Source of the DNA: CAWGOF01 sp963824225
Lineage (GTDB): Bacteria; Acidobacteriota; Polarisedimenticolia; Polarisedimenticolales; Polarisedimenticolaceae
Assembly: GCA_963824225.1 (NCBI GenBank)
Contig: CAWGOF010000002.1
Location: forward strand, 868,001 to 932,000
Direction: 5' to 3'
DNA: 64,000 nt
The translations under genes were made by a program, and so were the position numbers. The notes below the pieces were generated by a model that was not told the DNA's origin, searched no databases, and was given only the letters and a program-made list of their open reading frames with translations. Positions 51,101 to 60,100 of this stretch are shown one piece after another (the first letter of the stretch is position 1; the number at the start of each line of letters is the position of its first letter).

Positions 51101-52915
51101 GATCTCGACGCCGCCGATGCGCTCGGCCGCATCCTCGAGCCGCGCGAACGCGCTCGTGGCGACGTCGAGCGATCCGCCGCTCTCGATCGCCACGTCGAGC
51201 CGCACCGTGTCGGCCTCGGGCGGCTCCTGGGCAGTGCCGGCCGAGGCGAGCCAGAACGTCGTGGCCACGAGCGTGACGAACACGGCGAACGCCGTGCCAG
51301 CGAGCCACGCGCCGGGCCGGCGCAGGATCGCCACCAGGAGTCCGCTGAACAGGCCCCGCGCCCGGTCGGGCTCGACCACGCCGCGATACCGCTCGCGACG
51401 GTGCCGCAGCTCGTCGATGCGGGCCAGCGCCGCGGGCGCGGCGAAGCGCCGCGCGAGCAACGGGACGAGGCCGATCGCCACCAGCACCGACGCCAGGAGC
51501 GGGAGCGAGATCGCGAGTGCGAGCACCTGGAGCAGCGAGCGCACGACCGACTGCTCGAAATCGGCGAACAGGATCGGGATGAACACCACGGTGTTGGCCA
51601 CGCTCGCGGCGAGGATCGCACGCAGCGTGCGCTTCAGGCCCTGCTCGACCGCGCCATCGAGGCTCGCCCCGTGCTCGAGCTTCTGCTGGACCGCCTCGTA
51701 CACGACGATGCTGTTGTCGATCAGCATGCCGATCGCGACCGCGAGACCGAACAGCGTGATCAGGTTCAGCGACTGGCCCCCGACGTGCAGGAGCGCGAGC
51801 GCGGCGAGCAGGCTCGCCGGCACCGACACGGCGACCACCGCGACCGCACGCCACTGGCGCAGGAACAGATACAGCGCGAGGAGCGAGACGGCGAAGCCCG
51901 ATCCGGCGAGCGCGCCGAGCCGGTCGAGCTGCTCCTCGACGAGCGCGGCCGAGTCGAAGTTGACGACGAACCCCAGGCCGTAGTCCTGGAACTCGGCGTG
52001 CAGCTCGTCGAGCTTGCGGCGCAGGTTCTTGCCCAGCCGGACCAGGTTCGCGCCCTCGTCCTGGAACACGACGAGCGCCACGGTGGGCTTGCCGTTGACG
52101 CGGAACACGCGCTCCTCGCGCCCCGTGCCGAGCCCGACGTCCGCCACGTGACGCAGCAGCACCGGCGCGCCGGTTCGCACGCGCAGATCGCCGAGCGACA
52201 CCGGACCGCGCGGCCGGCCGTCGAGGATCACCGCCGTGCGTCCGGCCTCGTCCTCGAGGCCGCCGAGGAACCGCAAGCGCCGCACCGATCGGGAGAGCGC
52301 CTGGACGACCTCCTCGGGCTGCACGCCGTGGGCCGCACAGCGGTCGGGATCGATGCGCACCGTCATCTCGCGCGGTGCGCCGCCGCCGGCGAGCACACGC
52401 GACACGCCGGGCACGGCGAGCAGGCGCGGCACCACGCGCTCCTCGACGAAATCGAGCAGGCTGTCGCGGTCGGTTCCGCCCGTGACCTGGGCGAACAGCA
52501 CGAACTGGCTCAGCTCGGACAGGTCGAGCGTGCTGACCTCGATCGCCGTGCCGCGAGGCTGCGAGCGCACGAGCTCGGCCGCCAAGCGCCGCAGGTCGAT
52601 CTCGCGCACCTTCAGCTCGGTCCCGGGCTCGAACCGCACGGTCAGGCTGCCCGCCGATCCCCGGATCTCGGCCCACGTCTCGTCGACGTGCGGCAGCTCG
52701 CCGATCCGGGCCTCGAGCGGGAGCAGGATCTCGCGCTCGATGATCTCGGGGTCGCTGCCCGGCCGGACGAACGACGCGTACAGCTCGTCGCCTTGCACGG
52801 GCGGCATCAGCTCGACCGGGATGCGCCACCAGGCGACGAGCCCGAGGAGGAAGATCCCGACGAACAGCATCGCCGTGGCCACGGGCCGGCGCACCGGCAG
52901 TGTGTGCAGGCTCAC
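48164..52915 (-). CDS. RND efflux permease fused to a C-terminal ABC ATPase
   Basis: GTG 52915 overlaps the stop of the upstream RND gene (GTGA). Residues 1-1030 form a complete RND permease: LPVRRPVATAMLFVGIFLLG at the start, two porter regions, and the helix-4 motif GMLIDNSIVVYEAV. The next segment opens like an ABC domain (AIEVRYLEKVYG), is interrupted by 3-4 membrane helices (residues about 1090-1250), then continues as a full ABC ATPase. The ATPase has Walker A GPNGAGKTT (Lys about 1332), signature YSGGMRQR and Walker B LIIVDEPTVGLDP. The frame is open for 1583 residues with uniform codon use and no sign of a junction artefact. RND pumps normally use protons and ABC proteins ATP; joining both in one chain is unusual. 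The next gene encodes an ABC-2 permease, a likely partner of the ATPase. Confidence 0.82.
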   Translation of the reverse strand: MSLHTLPVRRPVATAMLFVGIFLLGLVAWWRIPVELMPPVQGDELYASFVRPGSDPEIIEREILLPLEARIGELPHVDETWAEIRGSAGSLTVRFEPGTELKVREIDLRRLAAELVRSQPRGTAIEVSTLDLSELSQFVLFAQVTGGTDRDSLLDFVEERVVPRLLAVPGVSRVLAGGGAPREMTVRIDPDRCAAHGVQPEEVVQALSRSVRRLRFLGGLEDEAGRTAVILDGRPRGPVSLGDLRVRTGAPVLLRHVADVGLGTGREERVFRVNGKPTVALVVFQDEGANLVRLGKNLRRKLDELHAEFQDYGLGFVVNFDSAALVEEQLDRLGALAGSGFAVSLLALYLFLRQWRAVAVVAVSVPASLLAALALLHVGGQSLNLITLFGLAVAIGMLIDNSIVVYEAVQQKLEHGASLDGAVEQGLKRTLRAILAASVANTVVFIPILFADFEQSVVRSLLQVLALAISLPLLASVLVAIGLVPLLARRFAAPAALARIDELRHRRERYRGVVEPDRARGLFSGLLVAILRRPGAWLAGTAFAVFVTLVATTFWLASAGTAQEPPEADTVRLDVAIESGGSLDVATSAFARLEDAAERIGGVEIVESMVTEDGGALTVHLPPKERRPVGVNAARVREVVRTEAAEVQGVTIDPPRTGGGGGGAGGGNAMATLLGQVAPEIVLSGPEAEPLDALSRDVAEVVESIPGVESALPATDRGLDEIRVAPDAMALATFGLTPDQILPALGVVRREGVVLATGFTQADGREIPLMVRRVETGKREFEELTRLRVSTSSGVLPLTAVADVQRMPAPAVIRHHDGRRETTVTYRLETEVARSTPSRQAVEERIREVVGGLHRPSGTTVEAPDPESTFSWFRKILIPVVLILYAVLAITFESLTLPALVLLSLPLTLIGATWALVLTGTPPDTMALVGALALIGLTVNPAILLVDRMQQRAWYGGLGAGAAALAAVRERTRPILMSTTTAVVGLWPLSLVTGAENEIWPPFATIVMGGLVTSTVLTLLLIPVGFVFLHRLDRLFGRLGPWVMIGWGLATAIVVAPLVATGVLESLTWQVVTTLLVASALLGFAVLVVRRDDVPEPQSAEGPPAIEVRYLEKVYGRPGPIGRAWRAPARFAERVLALGGQPFDPRRARDRIVPIAIVIAGAVYLLRTVGTVFWRIAFAFVCAALVSWLLREVRRARGRTEPNGTVLPGGPENAAAAMMPWTALAYCGLTMYALPRSAGDPVELALPVLGILVGGVALLQAGRHTARRVARGAIVDRVTAGPLRRARTVWRRASRAALGFDLPRREVRALAGIHFRAERGMIGVLGPNGAGKTTLLRNLAGILDPTTGAIWVGGVRLGRLRRHLARWVGYLPQEFGLPDDLTAREYLEYYALHYELHPAAKRKERVERLLGEVGLGERAGERIGSYSGGMRQRVAVARTLLRLPPLIIVDEPTVGLDPRERIRFRNLLARLAEGRIVLFSTHVVEDVEVACERVIVLARGRIVFDGQPADLAHAAVGRVWVARLGPAEQEALPPRALVVDQVPEVDGTSRLRILHFEPPVGSAEAADPSLQDGYLWLVGGASA

Positions 52916-55900
52916 GCGACGCTCGACCGTGAGCCGCGACCGGGACGCAGCCGGTCGAGCACCAGGTACAGGCACGGGATGACGGTCAAGGACGCGACCA
53001 TCGACAGGACGAGCCCGGCGGCGATCGTGATCGCCATCGGGCTGCGCAGGCGCGCGGCCTCGTCGGCGCCGATCGTCAGCGGCAGGAGCGCGAGCACCGC
53101 GGTCGCCGTGGTCATCAGGATCGGCCGCAGCCGGATGCCGGCGGCGCGGGCCAGGGCCTCCTCGCGCGGCATCCCGCCCGCGATCAGCTGGCTCGCCGCG
53201 TCGACGAGCAGGATCGCGTCGTTCACCGCCACACCGGCGAGGACGATCAGCCCCAGGAGCTCGAGCACGCCGATGGGCCGGCCGATCGGCACGAGGACCA
53301 TGGCCACGCCGACGAGCGCGAGCGGCACCGCAGCCAGCACGGTCGCTGGGTGCACGAGCGACTCGAACGTTCCGGCGAGGACCATGAACAGCAGCACGAG
53401 TGCCAGGATCGCGGCCAGGCGCAGCTCGGAGAACGTCCGGGCCCGCTCGGCCTCCTCCCCGGCGAACTGCGCGGTGAGCCCCGGAGGAAGCTGCGCCTGG
53501 GCCAGCGCGGCCTCGGTCGCCCCGCGCGCGGTCGGGAAGTCGGATCCCGGCGCGATGCGCGCCGTGACGCGCGCGACGCGCCGCTGGTCGAGGCGGAAGA
53601 TCTCGCGCGCGCCGACCGCGTGCTCGATACGCGCGACGTCCCCCAGGCCGACGAGCGCGCCCGAGGCGGTGCGCACCGGCAGGTCGAGCAGCCCGGCGCG
53701 CCGGACCTCGGGCAGCTTGACCACGATCTGCTGCTCCTCGTCGCCCAGCGTCATCGCCGTCACGTCGAGCCCGTCGAGCGACGAGGCGAGCGCCGCGCCG
53801 AGCGTATCGAGGTCGACGCCCAGGCCGTCGGCGATCGCGTGGTCGAGGACCACGCGCAGCTCGGGCGGCCCGCCCTCGAACGACGAGCGGACGTTCCACA
53901 GTCCGGGCCGCCCGTCCATGGCGACGCGCACCGTCTCGGCCCCGGCGCGCAGGTCGTCGAGCGACTGGCCGGTGATCTCGACGACGATCGGCGGTCCGGT
54001 CGTGCCGAGGGCACGCGCGAGGCTCGACCCCGAAACTTCCCACGACGGCTCGACGCCCGCGAGGCCGGCCACGGCGCCGCGCGCTCGCTCGACGACCTGT
54101 CCCCCCGTGTGGCCTCCGGCCCGCAGCCGCACGACGATGCGCGCCGTGTTCTCCTCGGCCTGCTCTTCCCGCGGAAACCGGTCGTCCTCCGGGAGCCGGC
54201 CGACCTCGGACAGCATGGCCGCGAGGTCGTCGCCCGCAGCCTCGCCGAGGATCTGCTCGACCGCCTCGACGACGCGCTCGGTCGCCTCCACGCGCTGGCC
54301 CGCGGGACCGACGAGGCGCAGCGCGAACTGGCGCGGATCGGCGGGCGGGAGCAGCTCGGTCCCCAGGCCGGCGAGGAGCGCGAGCGCGACGACGACCGCG
54401 GCGACGGACGCGGCGACGACGGTCACCGGGCGGCGGATCAGCCACGCCACGAGCCGCTCGACGCGGGCGATGCCCGGGTCGGCGCCGGCCGATCCCGTGC
54501 GCGGCAAGAGCCAGCGCGCGAGGGCCGGCGTCAGCGTGACCGCGATCGCCAGCGACACGAGCTGCGCCGCGACCACGGTGAAGGCCAATCCGGTGACGAG
54601 GCGCGCGGCGAGGCCCTGGACGAACAGGATCGGCAGGAACACGGCGCACGACGTGAGCGTGCTGGCGACGATCGCCCCGGCGACGTCGGCCGTCCCGTGC
54701 GCCGCGGCGTCCGCGGTCGACGCGCCCTGGCCCAGGCGCCGGAAGATGCTCTCGACGATCACGATCGAGTTGTCGACGAGGAGCCCCGCGCTCAAAGCCA
54801 AGCCGCCGAGCGTCATGACGTTGAGCCCGTGGCCCGCGAGCCCCATCAGGAACAGCGTGGCCAGGAGCGACACCGGAACGACGGTGCCGACCATCACGGT
54901 CGGGCCGGCCGAGCGCAGGAACGCGAGGAGCACGAGGACCGCGAGCGCGATGCCGATCAGCGCCGAGCTCTCGACGTCCTCGATCGCGTCGACGACGAGC
55001 CCGGCCTCGTCGGCGATGAGCCGCACGTCGATCCGCGGCAGATCCTCGCGCGTGCGCTCGAGCGCGGCCCGGACGTCGCGCGCCACGGCGACCGTGTTCG
55101 CCCCGGCCTCCTTGTAGACCGCGAGCCCGACGCCCTCCCGGCCGTCGACGCGCACCAGGTGGTCGATCTCGTGGTCGGCGAGGACGACGGTCGCCAGGTC
55201 GCCGACGCGCACCGGCACGCGGCGGCCGGTGGCGTCCGCGCCGTAGCGCAGCACGACCGCGGCGACGTCCTCCGGGCGCCTGAACCGCGAGTAGCCGCGC
55301 ACGAGGTAGACGCGCTCGCCCTCCTCGAGCGTGCCCGCGCTGATGTCGACGTTCGACGCCCGCAGCCGCGACTCGAGCGCGAGGAGCGTGATCCCGTGCG
55401 CATCGAGCCGCGTGCGGTCGACCCGTACCTGGACCTCGCGCTCGCGTCCTCCGGTGACGCGGACCTCGGCCACGCCCTCCAGCCGCTCGAGCGCAACCGC
55501 GACCTGCCGGCGTGCGATCCGGCGCAGCTCGGCCAGGTCGGGCCCGCCCTCGGCCGACACGAGGCCCAGCGTGAGCACCGGTGTCTGGCGCGGGTCGAAA
55601 TGCCGGACCAGCACCTCGTCGACGTCGGGGTCCGAGCGGATCGGGCCCACCGCCTTCTCGACGTCGACGACCGCGAGATCCATGTCGGCGTCCCAGTCGA
55701 AGCCCACCGTGCCCACGATCCGCCCGGTGCGCGCGACCTGCTCGATCGACCGGATCCCGCGCACGGCGAACAGGCGCTGCTCGACCTGCTCGCCGTAGAT
55801 CCGCTCCATCTCCTCGGGCGGCCGGTCACCCGAGCGGATCGACACGACGATCGTCGGACTCTCGAGATCGGGCAGCAGATCGATGGGCAGCGTGCCCCAG

Positions 55901-55986
55901 ACGGTCCAGCCGAGGATCGCGAGCGCGGCGGCGACCACGCTCACGGCGACCGGCCGGCGCGTCGCCATACGGGCCACGGCGAGCAT
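52912..55986 (-). CDS. RND-family efflux permease
   Basis: A 1024-residue inner-membrane pump from ATG 55986, 4 bases after the membrane-fusion gene stop. RND hallmarks are the first helix (RPVAVSVVAAALAILGWTVW), the porter segments (DLESPTIVVSIRSGDRPPEE; VLTLGLVSAEGGPDL) and the helix-4 motif GLLVDNSIVIVESI (Asp retained, second Asp replaced by Asn). The mirrored C-terminal half carries GVAVNDAILLVDAASQ and TATAVLALLPLTIGADEAA. It should exchange protons for export of drugs, lipids or metals together with the membrane-fusion protein and perhaps the fused RND-ABC partner. No outer-membrane channel gene is in the operon. Its C-terminal stop overlaps the next GTG. Confidence 0.93.
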   Translation of the reverse strand: MLAVARMATRRPVAVSVVAAALAILGWTVWGTLPIDLLPDLESPTIVVSIRSGDRPPEEMERIYGEQVEQRLFAVRGIRSIEQVARTGRIVGTVGFDWDADMDLAVVDVEKAVGPIRSDPDVDEVLVRHFDPRQTPVLTLGLVSAEGGPDLAELRRIARRQVAVALERLEGVAEVRVTGGREREVQVRVDRTRLDAHGITLLALESRLRASNVDISAGTLEEGERVYLVRGYSRFRRPEDVAAVVLRYGADATGRRVPVRVGDLATVVLADHEIDHLVRVDGREGVGLAVYKEAGANTVAVARDVRAALERTREDLPRIDVRLIADEAGLVVDAIEDVESSALIGIALAVLVLLAFLRSAGPTVMVGTVVPVSLLATLFLMGLAGHGLNVMTLGGLALSAGLLVDNSIVIVESIFRRLGQGASTADAAAHGTADVAGAIVASTLTSCAVFLPILFVQGLAARLVTGLAFTVVAAQLVSLAIAVTLTPALARWLLPRTGSAGADPGIARVERLVAWLIRRPVTVVAASVAAVVVALALLAGLGTELLPPADPRQFALRLVGPAGQRVEATERVVEAVEQILGEAAGDDLAAMLSEVGRLPEDDRFPREEQAEENTARIVVRLRAGGHTGGQVVERARGAVAGLAGVEPSWEVSGSSLARALGTTGPPIVVEITGQSLDDLRAGAETVRVAMDGRPGLWNVRSSFEGGPPELRVVLDHAIADGLGVDLDTLGAALASSLDGLDVTAMTLGDEEQQIVVKLPEVRRAGLLDLPVRTASGALVGLGDVARIEHAVGAREIFRLDQRRVARVTARIAPGSDFPTARGATEAALAQAQLPPGLTAQFAGEEAERARTFSELRLAAILALVLLFMVLAGTFESLVHPATVLAAVPLALVGVAMVLVPIGRPIGVLELLGLIVLAGVAVNDAILLVDAASQLIAGGMPREEALARAAGIRLRPILMTTATAVLALLPLTIGADEAARLRSPMAITIAAGLVLSMVASLTVIPCLYLVLDRLRPGRGSRSSVA

Positions 55987-55990
55987 GGGC

Positions 55991-57109
55991 TCAGGCTCCC
56001 GAGACGCGGACGCTCGTTCCGTCGCTGAGGGTCTCGAGTCCCCGCACGACGATCTTCTCGCCCGGCTGTACGCCCTCGCGGATCTCGATCACCTGATCGT
56101 CGCCGAGCCCCAGGCCGACCTCGCGCCGGCTGACCTTCTGGCCGTTGAGGACGAACACGACCTTGCGCCCGCCGCGCTCGGCCACGGCCTCGCGGGGCAC
56201 GATGGGGACGCCTTCGCGGCGCTCGGCGATCACCGTGACCTCGACGAACATGCCGGGCCGCAGCACGCCCGCCGGGTTGTCGACGGCGACCTCGGCGCGC
56301 AGCGTGCGCGTCGTCGCATCCACGGTCGGGGCGAGGCGCGACACGCGACCGGTCACCCCCTCGGTCGCGGTGTCGGGATGCCGCACGCGGGCGACCATTC
56401 CCACGCGGACGCGGGCGACGTCGCCGGCGACGAGATCGACGTCGGCGACGAGGCGGTCGGTCGGTGCGACCTGGGCCACGACGAACCCCACCGTGACGAG
56501 CTGGCCGTCGGCGAGCGGCAGCCCGCGATCGTCGCGCGCCAGGTACAGGATCACCCCGTCGATCGGCGTCACGAGCTGCGAGCGGGCCTCGGTGAGCCGG
56601 CTGCGCTCCCATTCGAGCTTGGCCTCGGCGAGCGCGGTCTCGATCGGCCGCAGCGCCTCGGCGGACAGCAGCCCCTCGGCGTGGAGCTCGCGCTTCGATT
56701 CGTAGTCCCGCTGGGCCGACTCGTAGCGCTGGCGCGTCGCTTCCGTGCGCGCGGCGAGCCGCACCTCCTCGCCCAGGATCGCGGCGACGGTCTGACCCTT
56801 GCGCACGCGGTCGCCCTCGACGAAACGCTGGCCGCCCGGGCCACGGGCGATCTCGAGCTGCCCCCCTGTCTCCGAGCGCAGCGATATGGCTTCGCGGGCC
56901 CGCAGGGTCCCGGTGGCCACGACGCGGTCCTCGACCGCGCCCGTGCCGACGGCGGCCACGGTGACGGGCACGCGGAACTCGACCGGCGTCGTCGCGGCTC
57001 CGCCGGAGCACGCGACGAGCGCCAGGCCGGCGAGCGCCGACGCGCAGAGCCGGAGGATCGACCGTCGGTCAGCGGGTCGAGGAGACGAGGCTGCCCGCGG
57101 GGGCCGCAC
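55991..57109 (-). CDS. Membrane-fusion (HlyD/MdtA-like) lipoprotein of the RND pump
   Basis: GTG 57109, within the end of the preceding gene (41-base overlap), gives a 372-residue lipoprotein with lipobox LVAC (Cys about 34). It has the membrane-fusion layout: a beta-barrel/lipoyl start (EDRVVATGTLRAREAISLRS), a short helical hairpin (EATRQRYESAQRDYESKREL; LLSAEALRPIETALAEAKLE), the second lipoyl half (SQLVTPIDGVILYLARDD), and a barrel with GVTGRVSRLAPTVDATTRTL and VDNPAGVLRPGMFVEVTV. It bridges the RND pump to an outer-membrane channel. A longer start at 57166 would lack a clean signal sequence. Confidence 0.9.
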   Translation of the reverse strand: MRPPRAASSPRPADRRSILRLCASALAGLALVACSGGAATTPVEFRVPVTVAAVGTGAVEDRVVATGTLRAREAISLRSETGGQLEIARGPGGQRFVEGDRVRKGQTVAAILGEEVRLAARTEATRQRYESAQRDYESKRELHAEGLLSAEALRPIETALAEAKLEWERSRLTEARSQLVTPIDGVILYLARDDRGLPLADGQLVTVGFVVAQVAPTDRLVADVDLVAGDVARVRVGMVARVRHPDTATEGVTGRVSRLAPTVDATTRTLRAEVAVDNPAGVLRPGMFVEVTVIAERREGVPIVPREAVAERGGRKVVFVLNGQKVSRREVGLGLGDDQVIEIREGVQPGEKIVVRGLETLSDGTSVRVSGA

Positions 57110-60100
57110 CCACCGCCGGCCGGAACCGGATCGCGTCCGCCTGCACGTACTCGCCGTCCGTCTCATCGCTCACCCGCACCTTGACGTCGCCGGCCGCGAG
57201 ATCGAATCGCCCGACGGAGTTCCAGCCGACCGACGCCGCGTCGGCGTCGAGAGACGCGGTCTGATGTGCCGAGCCCCCCTCGATCGTGAGCTGCCACTTG
57301 CCGCGCGACGGCCCGGTCCCGCCGCCCGCTCCGCGGCGCCAGCCCGGCACATGATATTCGACCTCCCACGATCCACCGCGGGGCAGGACGGCGGCGAACG
57401 TCGCCCCGCGCGTCCCGCTGCCCTTGCGCACGACCGCCATCGTGTGGCGGTAGCGGCCGTAGGCGTCGGCGTAGACCATCCGCGACCAGCGCCGCGAGCG
57501 CAGGCCGCGCCCGCCGTCCTGCGCCACGGGGAGACCCGCGTCGAGGTTCGCCGCGGCGCCGCGGCCAGCGACGCGGAGCATGCCCCGATCGCCCGACTCC
57601 TCGACCGAGAAGCCGGGGTCGAGATCGTCGACGACGATCGCGCCGTCGGCCGGCACGACCCACTCGGCCGGCCGCGCGCCCGCGAGCGCCGGCTCGTTCA
57701 CGAAGCTCTGCGCGTCGAGCGTCGGCAGCGGCACGTTGAACGGGTCGCGGTTCAGCGCCAGGTACGGCGCCACGCGCACGGCGCTGAGCGGCTCGGACGT
57801 CACGAGGCCGATCTCGACCGCGGAGCGGCCGGCGACGCGGACGGGATCGCTGCGCTGACGCTCGGGGCGTCGCGCGCTCTGCGCGCCCGGCGTCTCCGTC
57901 CGGTACTCCAGGCGCACGAGGCCGTCCGCCGGCTCGTCGTTCCGCACGACCACGCGCAGCTGGTATCGCGGCGACGCGCCCTCGTCGGGCAGCCGGTAGT
58001 ATTTGACGTCGCCGAGCAAGAAGCCCGGCAGCTCGGTCTGGTCGATCCACAGGTCGAGCCACGCCGACAGGTCGATCCCCACCCGCCCGCCGGTCTCGAG
58101 CACGGCGGCCCGGTCGTACGTCGAGCCGCGGTGCTCCTCGCGCAGCGCGCCGAGGAGCTTGCCCGTGGCCGCATGGCCCAGGTCGTCGAGCATCGAGTTG
58201 GCCATCGCGCCGCCCTTGAGCGCCAGCACGTTGAGCGTGCGCTTGGGGTCCTTGCGCGGGTCGAGCTCGCGCAGGCTCACCCCACTGACCGTGTCCCACA
58301 CCTCGTTCGTCGACACGATGCGATGCATCAGCACGTCGACGTAGCGGTCGCTCACGCGGTTCGGGTCCTGCATCGCTTGACCGGCGAGCGCGAACTCCTG
58401 GCCGAACTGCCGGTTGAAGAAGTGCACGGAGAAGAACCCGTGACGCTCGGCCACGAGCTCGCTGGTCAGGTTCTCCCACACGTAGTCGAGCGGCACGGCC
58501 TCGGCCCCGCTCCCGGACGTCTGGAACCCGAAGAAGCTGCGCGCGACGGCGACGAACGGGTTCCCGCCGTTCAGATCGTTCTCGAAGAACATCTCGAGCA
58601 TCCGCAGCTTGGCCCGCGGGACCCCACCCTCCTGGTCGCGCTGGCGCTCGATGCCCCGGCGCGCCGCGGCGAAGTTCGCCGTGGGGAAGCTCGACTCGCG
58701 CACGAGGACCATCGCGGGCTGGATCAACGTGCTGTCCATGCGCCAGCCGCCGCCGTACCCCCGTAGCTCGCCCGGAACCTCGACCATCGTCAACCCGTCG
58801 TACGGGTACGGGAAGCCGACCTCGGCCGCCTGGTGCAGGCGCTTGCTCAGCCAGTCGTGGATCTCGCCCGACGCGTCGTCGAAGTAATGCACGTTCGCCA
58901 GATGGTCCGAGTCGACGAGCAGCTCGAGCCGTACGCCCTCGACGTCGGTCGCGAAGCTCTCGTAGCGCCCGGCGACGAGCGCGACGTCGGGCACGGGCGC
59001 CGGCGGAGCGAAGCGGAACGCGACCCGTTCGTCGTCGGCGGACGCGGCGTCCTGCCGTCGGCCGGGTCCCGCAGCGAGCCAGCCCGCGGGCAGCGTGACG
59101 GTCAGATCGACGTCGAAGAAGTCCTCGCCGCGCGTGCGCGGATCGTCGCGTCCCACGTCGGGGCCGCTCTTCGGGAGCCAGCGGGCTCCAGGCAAGAGCG
59201 CGACGTGGGAGCGCCGGAACTCGATCGGCTCGTAGCCCAGCACGACGATCTGGGCCTCCGAGAGCTTCGTGTCGTACAGCTCGGTCAACGAGTCGAGGTA
59301 CGCGAAGCGCCCGTCGGGCGCGCCGTCGATCGCGAGGTGCACGGTCGCTTCCTGCCCTGGACCGAGTGCGGGCGACGGCTTCAGCTCGAGGAGACCGTTC
59401 GCGTGCGCGAACTCGACCGACGACCCTCCCGCAAGGCGCGCCTCGCGCACGTGCAGGCCGGGGTTCAGCGAGAATCGCGCAACCGCGAGGCCGCGCTCGG
59501 CCGGGGCGCGGAACCGCAAGTCGAGCTCGAGCCCGAGGCTCTTGCCCGGCCGCACGTCGACTCGACCGACGAGCGACTCGAGATCGGGCACGGGATCGTT
59601 CCGGACCGCCTCGTGCGCCGCGCGCCAGCCCTGCCGAACGGCGAGCGCGCGGAAGTTGTCGCGGACGTTCCACACCACGAGCAGCAGTCCGGCCGCGAAC
59701 ACCGCCGCCGCGACGACACCTCGCCGGCCCCGCGAGCCGTCGTCGTGCCGCGGATGGATCGCGGCCGCGGCGACGAGCAGGCCGACGCCCATCAGCGCGT
59801 AGCCCGTGCGCTGGACCAGCGTCATCAGGTCGAACAGGCGCGGCGCCACGTCCGAGGGGAAGCCCACCGAGAACCCGCCCGTCACGTCGAGCAGCGGCGC
59901 GAGCGAGAAGCGCGTAAACCAGATCCCGCCGACGAACACGCCGACGATGAGCAGGATCGTGACCACCGCGGCCACGACGCGGTTCCGGACGAGCAGCGTC
60001 ACCGTGTACACGAGGCCGGTGGCGAACACGTACGCCGGAACGACCATCAAGGTCAGGAGCTGCACGATCGAGCCGAAGTGCAGCGCCGGCGTGACGAAGT

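Noticed and set aside
52916..54649. Extension of the RND-ABC fusion frame upstream to 54649
   Set aside because: That part is an Arg/Ala-rich shadow of the first RND gene; the RND start motif begins at GTG 52915 in a GTGA overlap.
51056..56028. Long plus-strand frames of 892 and 1353 codons opposite the RND genes
   Set aside because: They are Arg/Asp/His-rich antisense shadows of high-GC RND coding sequence; no domain, start signal or plausible composition.
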